A program made the translations under genes and the position numbers. A stretch of 8,671 nt of DNA, taken from CAYZDV01 sp964477275. Its GTDB lineage: Bacteria > Acidobacteriota > Aminicenantia > Aminicenantales > Aminicenantaceae. Within the stretch, counting starts at the first letter, position 1. Each line of letters begins with the position of its first letter. The stretch lies in NCBI GenBank assembly GCA_964477275.1, contig CAYZDV010000087.1:1-8671 (forward strand), given 5' to 3'. Of the stretch, positions 6,309 through 8,671 are shown in pieces. The notes beneath the pieces were generated by a model. It did not search any database. It worked only from the letters and a program-made list of their open reading frames with translations, and was not told the DNA's origin.

Positions 6309-6836
6309 CTATTTTTGGCGTGGGATCTGGGGGCGGCGGATCCAGGTTCCGTTCCACATTACTAAATCGTTGTTGAAATCCGACGTTTTCTTGAGCTCGT
6401 AGAATCCCGCTGCAGGAGATTCGGGTTGGAAGGAGAAACTGTCCTGCTGGCCATCCTTGCCGAAGGAAGCGACCAGAAAGTCGTCGGCTTGCGGGCTGGA
6501 GATTCCGTACTGGGTGGCGTTCGGTCCGGTCCAGACCCTGAAGGGATTGCCCCACTGGTCTTTTATGGGAAGAGATTTTATATAGAAAGGGAAGAGGGAC
6601 TTATAGAACGCAGTGCTGGCATCATAGGTGCCGTCCTGTTCTGGAGGGATTCCGTTGTCAGTCAAGAAATTTGCAACAGCCGTGGAAATTGCCGTGACAT
6701 CCTTCATTACTGATTTCTGTTTGGACCTGTTGATCGCCACCAAGACGTTGGGAATGACGATTGTGGCCAGGATGACGACGATAGCGGTGACGATCAGCAG
6801 CTCGATGAGCGTAAAACCTTTGGAGTTGATTTTCAA
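6309..6836 (-). CDS. Type II secretion/type IV pilin-like pseudopilin (GspG-like), TTG start
   Basis: 175 residues. The class III signal peptide is plain: a 7-residue basic leader ending KG, cleavage before F8, and the mature N-terminus FTLIE with the conserved glutamate at position 5 (E12), followed by a hydrophobic helix to about residue 36. The C-terminal half resembles the GspG fold, with KDQWGNPF (92-99) and the loop FLVASFGKDGQQDSF (120-134) recalling the GspG DxWGxPY segment and calcium-binding loop. Such proteins are cleaved by a prepilin peptidase and assemble in the inner membrane into a pseudopilus. The start is the TTG at 6836-6834: the frame stays open upstream with no ATG or GTG nearby, and ribosome-binding signal is weak. 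No other secretion genes are in the window, so it is either an orphan pseudopilin or a minor pilin. The stop (6309-6311) is 8 bp from the repeat flanking the MITE-like element. Confidence 0.8.
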   Translation of the reverse strand: MKINSKGFTLIELLIVTAIVVILATIVIPNVLVAINRSKQKSVMKDVTAISTAVANFLTDNGIPPEQDGTYDASTAFYKSLFPFYIKSLPIKDQWGNPFRVWTGPNATQYGISSPQADDFLVASFGKDGQQDSFSFQPESPAAGFYELKKTSDFNNDLVMWNGTWIRRPQIPRQK

Positions 6837-6949
6837 TTTAAGCTTCTTTGTTTTAACCTTGGCTTTTGATTTAAATGCTTTTTGCGATGAGAATCCAACG
6901 GGGAAATGTGGCTCATAGATTAAATATAAAGGTGAAGAATTTGAGAGAA

Positions 6950-7198
6950 TTATTTTGCTCTCAGCCGCTTCACTTCTTGCTCGAGCTCCTGAATTTTTTT
7001 CAGATAATTTTCTTTCTCGCCTTTTCTCGTTTTCTTCATAATCCTAAAAAGGACCGCGCCCAAGCAAACAAGAATCAGGAGGGTCAAGAAAGAACCGATC
7101 AAGAAAGGAAACCTGACCTGAAGAGAAAAGAGGATGCCCACTTGAGATAGATAAGACAGGATCACCAAGACAGCCAAGATGAGGATCCACCAAATCAT
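6950..7198 (-). CDS. Small membrane protein, two helices and C-terminal coiled coil (LapA-like layout)
   Basis: 82 residues starting at ATG 7198 with GAGGGAG upstream. Two hydrophobic segments (about 2-27 and 32-54) are joined by a short turn with R29, followed by a basic stretch (KKTRKGEK, 55-62) and a heptad-like charged tail (65-81: LKKIQELEQEVKRLR). This is the layout of LapA/DUF1049-type inner-membrane proteins, and I see no enzymatic motif. It lies 113 nt upstream of the pseudopilin gene on the same strand, and I see no clear terminator between them, so they may share a transcript. The family assignment is by architecture only; any small membrane scaffold would look similar. Confidence 0.65.
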   Translation of the reverse strand: MIWWILILAVLVILSYLSQVGILFSLQVRFPFLIGSFLTLLILVCLGAVLFRIMKKTRKGEKENYLKKIQELEQEVKRLRAK

Positions 7199-7261
7199 TG
7201 AACTCCCTCGTTTATCTCCATTAAATATGCTCCGCTCAAATCAGACCTTTTTCCTCTACAG

Positions 7262-7288
7262 GTTATAACCAGGAAAATTCGAAGTCAA
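7262..7288 (-). promoter_or_regulatory. Weak candidate promoter/operator upstream of the small membrane protein
   Basis: Minus strand TTGACT (7288-7283) and TATAAC (7267-7262) are each 5 of 6 to consensus, but the spacer is only 15 nt. The -10 lies inside a perfect 10-bp palindrome GGTTATAACC (7261-7270), a possible repressor or activator site. Confidence 0.25.
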
Positions 7289-7344
7289 GAACATTTTTGA
7301 TTTTGTTTTCTGTCAAGCGATCATACCGTCCTCTTAAGCCTGCC

Positions 7345-7374
7345 TTGACATTCCATCAACCCATGATCTATCAT
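7345..7374 (+). promoter_or_regulatory. Candidate sigma70-type promoter of lysA
   Basis: A perfect -35 TTGACA (7345-7350), an 18-nt spacer and -10 TATCAT (7369-7374, 5 of 6). The predicted start near 7381 leaves an untranslated leader of about 280 nt before the lysA ATG. Confidence 0.5.
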
Positions 7375-7376
7375 CC

Positions 7377-7525
7377 ATGGCGATGGGACAAGGTAAAAGT
7401 GGCGCATGAGGGCCCATCCAGCCATCTCAGCAGAAAAACAAATTCTTCCATGATGATGTGATGCAATGACTTTCTATAGCGCCGCCGGCTGGAGCTGTCC
7501 TGACGGGGAAGGCACCGTCTGCTCC
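7377..7525 (+). promoter_or_regulatory. Structured 5' leader of lysA (candidate cis-regulatory RNA)
   Basis: ATGGCGATGGG (7377-7387) can pair with CCCATC-ca-GCCAT (7413-7425), giving 11 bp with a 2-nt bulge and a 25-nt loop right at the predicted transcript start. Further on, GGAGC (7491-7495)/GCTCC (7521-7525) encloses GACGG (7502-7506)/CCGTC (7515-7519). The rest of the intergenic region holds only TGTCGA-aa-TCGACA (7582-7595). I do not recognise a known riboswitch class. Confidence 0.3.
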
Positions 7526-7662
7526 GGGACGAAAACTCGAACATTTCATCCGCTTGTCCTCTTGGCCCGGTTTATCAATATTGTCGAAATCGACAGCCCA
7601 TTCTCTCGTCCGCTTTCTGTCTATATCGCTCTGTCCTGGATTAAACGAGAAGGAAACAAGAA

Positions 7663-8671
7663 ATGGCCTGGTGGGAAAACGAATTCTTGAAAGCCAAAAA
7701 GGGAAAGCTCTGCCTCGGCGAAAAAGAAGCGGTGAAAGTGGCCCAATCGCACGGAACCCCTATTTTTGTCTACAGTAACGAGCAGATTCTCTCTAACTTT
7801 AGCGCCCTGCATAAGGCTTTCACCGAGCGGGCTCCCCTCGACATCCGAATCTGCTATGCGATGAAAGCTAATCCCCATCGCGAAATCTTGAAGATCCTCA
7901 AAGAGGCCGGGGCTTGGATCGATGCCGTCTCCCCGGGCGAAGTCGAGGAAGCGCTGCGGGCAGGGTTCCCGTCTAAAAAAATACTCTTCACCGGCACGAG
8001 CCTCAGCACCGAGGACCTTAAACAGGCATTCAAACACGACTCTCTCGTTATCAACATCGATGCTGAAGAGCAGCTCGAGCTGATGAAAGAAGTCAAGGAG
8101 AGATGGTACCGGAACAAGAAGATTCGCGTCGCGGTCAGGTGGAATCCAGGAATCGGAATCGGTTTCAGTCCGAAAACGATCACTGCCGGAGAACGGTTGA
8201 GCGGCAAAATTCCTGTCAAGTTTGGCGTTGCGGACAGAAAAGTCATCCCGACTTTTGTTAGGGCCAAAAGCTACGGGTTTGTTCCGGTCGCTCTTCATCA
8301 GCATCTCGGCTCAGGATGGTCAAGAGCAGACTTCAAGGATGTCAGGCGCGCGGTAGACAGGATGGTCGAGAAGGCTTCTGAAATACAAGATCACGGCATC
8401 AAGATTGAGTTTTTAGACCTGGGCGGCGGGTTTGGACCCAGGTATTCACCAGACCAGGAAATTTTTCCGGTCAAGGATTACGCCGAATACATCTGCCGGA
8501 AAATCAAGAAATCGGGCCTGAAGATAAAAGCGATTGCCGTCGAGCCCGGGAAATATCTCGTTGGAGATGCGGGCGCGCTTCTCGTCAGAGTCGAATATGT
8601 GAAAAGAAGCTTCCGAAACACCTTTGCCTGCGTCAATGCCGGGACATTTAACACTGTGCCCAGGCCGGCCA
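7663..8671 (+). CDS. lysA: Diaminopimelate decarboxylase-like PLP enzyme (fold-type III, LysA family), partial
   Basis: 336 residues are seen, open at the right edge. The start is secure: AAGGA lies 8 nt before ATG 7663 and an in-frame TAA is at 7642-7644. The PLP lysine is K68 in CYAMKANPH (64-72). The barrel shows LHQHLGSGW (211-219), the phosphate-binding LDLGGGFG (251-258), EPGK (294-297) and the start of the C-terminal beta domain with NAGTFNTVPRP (325-335). In this family the EPG motif usually ends in Arg, a substrate-carboxylate contact; here it is Lys. LysA decarboxylates meso-diaminopimelate to L-lysine, the last step of lysine synthesis, as a cytoplasmic dimer. The segment NPGIGIGF...KFGV (161-189) fits the E. 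coli/archaeal LysA subgroup better than the Gram-positive one. Related decarboxylases (carboxynorspermidine, ornithine, siderophore-type) remain possible until the missing C-terminus with its substrate residues is seen. Confidence 0.82.
   Translation, partial: MAWWENEFLKAKKGKLCLGEKEAVKVAQSHGTPIFVYSNEQILSNFSALHKAFTERAPLDIRICYAMKANPHREILKILKEAGAWIDAVSPGEVEEALRAGFPSKKILFTGTSLSTEDLKQAFKHDSLVINIDAEEQLELMKEVKERWYRNKKIRVAVRWNPGIGIGFSPKTITAGERLSGKIPVKFGVADRKVIPTFVRAKSYGFVPVALHQHLGSGWSRADFKDVRRAVDRMVEKASEIQDHGIKIEFLDLGGGFGPRYSPDQEIFPVKDYAEYICRKIKKSGLKIKAIAVEPGKYLVGDAGALLVRVEYVKRSFRNTFACVNAGTFNTVPRPA

Noticed and set aside
5953..6402. Plus-strand open frame of 149 codons through the inverted-repeat element
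   Set aside because: It runs through inverted repeats and into the 3' end of the pseudopilin gene on the other strand; composition is rich in Pro, Arg, Phe and His with no domain and no convincing ribosome binding site.
7502..7525. T-box or lysine-riboswitch identity for the lysA leader
   Set aside because: GGCACCG only loosely resembles the T-box core UGGNACCGCG and pairs upstream rather than downstream; no lysine-riboswitch core could be laid out by eye.
7466..7778. Short plus-strand frames in the lysA leader
   Set aside because: They have no ribosome binding sites or recognisable sequence, and they overlap the lysA start in other frames.
7621..8304. Minus-strand open frame of 227 codons opposite lysA
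   Set aside because: It is antisense to the PLP-enzyme frame, which has the expected catalytic motifs and a good start.
1..8671. CRISPR array, tRNA or rRNA genes
   Set aside because: No regularly spaced repeats, tRNA cloverleaf with T-loop signature, or rRNA-like conserved stretch was seen on either strand.

Overview
The window looks like chromosome of an anaerobic Gram-negative bacterium that ferments amino acids, possibly syntrophically. The evidence is a flavin/iron-sulphur NAD(P)H-oxidising module fused to a molybdopterin-type catalytic subunit, amino-acid dehydrogenases beside it, and a type II-secretion-like pseudopilin. Base composition is moderate (about half G+C). I cannot name the species; a deltaproteobacterium or an uncultivated phylum such as Aminicenantes would fit, but that is a guess.

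Positions 1-4412, minus strand: a four-gene operon read from right to left. It encodes an alanine dehydrogenase/transhydrogenase-alpha family protein (3291-4412), a NuoE/HndA-like [2Fe-2S] subunit (2832-3284), a NuoF/HndC-like FMN and NAD(P)H subunit with two extra [4Fe-4S] sites (919-2835), and the N-terminal 307 residues of a NuoG/FdhA-like molybdoenzyme (1-922) that runs off the left edge. The genes are 6 nt apart and then joined by two ATGA start/stop overlaps, so translation is probably coupled. Electrons from amino-acid oxidation could pass via NAD(P)H to the diaphorase pair and on to the molybdoenzyme, which is most simply a formate dehydrogenase/CO2 reductase. The dehydrogenase is unusual: the substrate-binding lysine expected in AlaDH is absent, and the NAD-selecting aspartate is replaced by Gly-Arg, a pattern suggesting NADP(H).

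Positions 4413-5995, minus strand: a promoter and a possible terminator, then a DadA-like FAD-dependent D-amino-acid dehydrogenase with its own leader.

Positions 5981-6291: a gene-free stretch with long imperfect terminal inverted repeats, flanked by a 9-bp direct repeat. I read it as a MITE-like non-autonomous insertion between dadA and the pseudopilin gene; it is the best candidate for something undescribed here.

Positions 6309-7198, minus strand: a GspG-like pseudopilin that appears to start with TTG, and a small two-helix membrane protein with a coiled-coil tail.

Positions 7199-8671: a 464-nt divergent intergenic region with a good sigma70-type promoter and hairpins in a leader of about 280 nt, followed by the first 336 residues of a LysA-like PLP decarboxylase on the plus strand, cut by the right edge.
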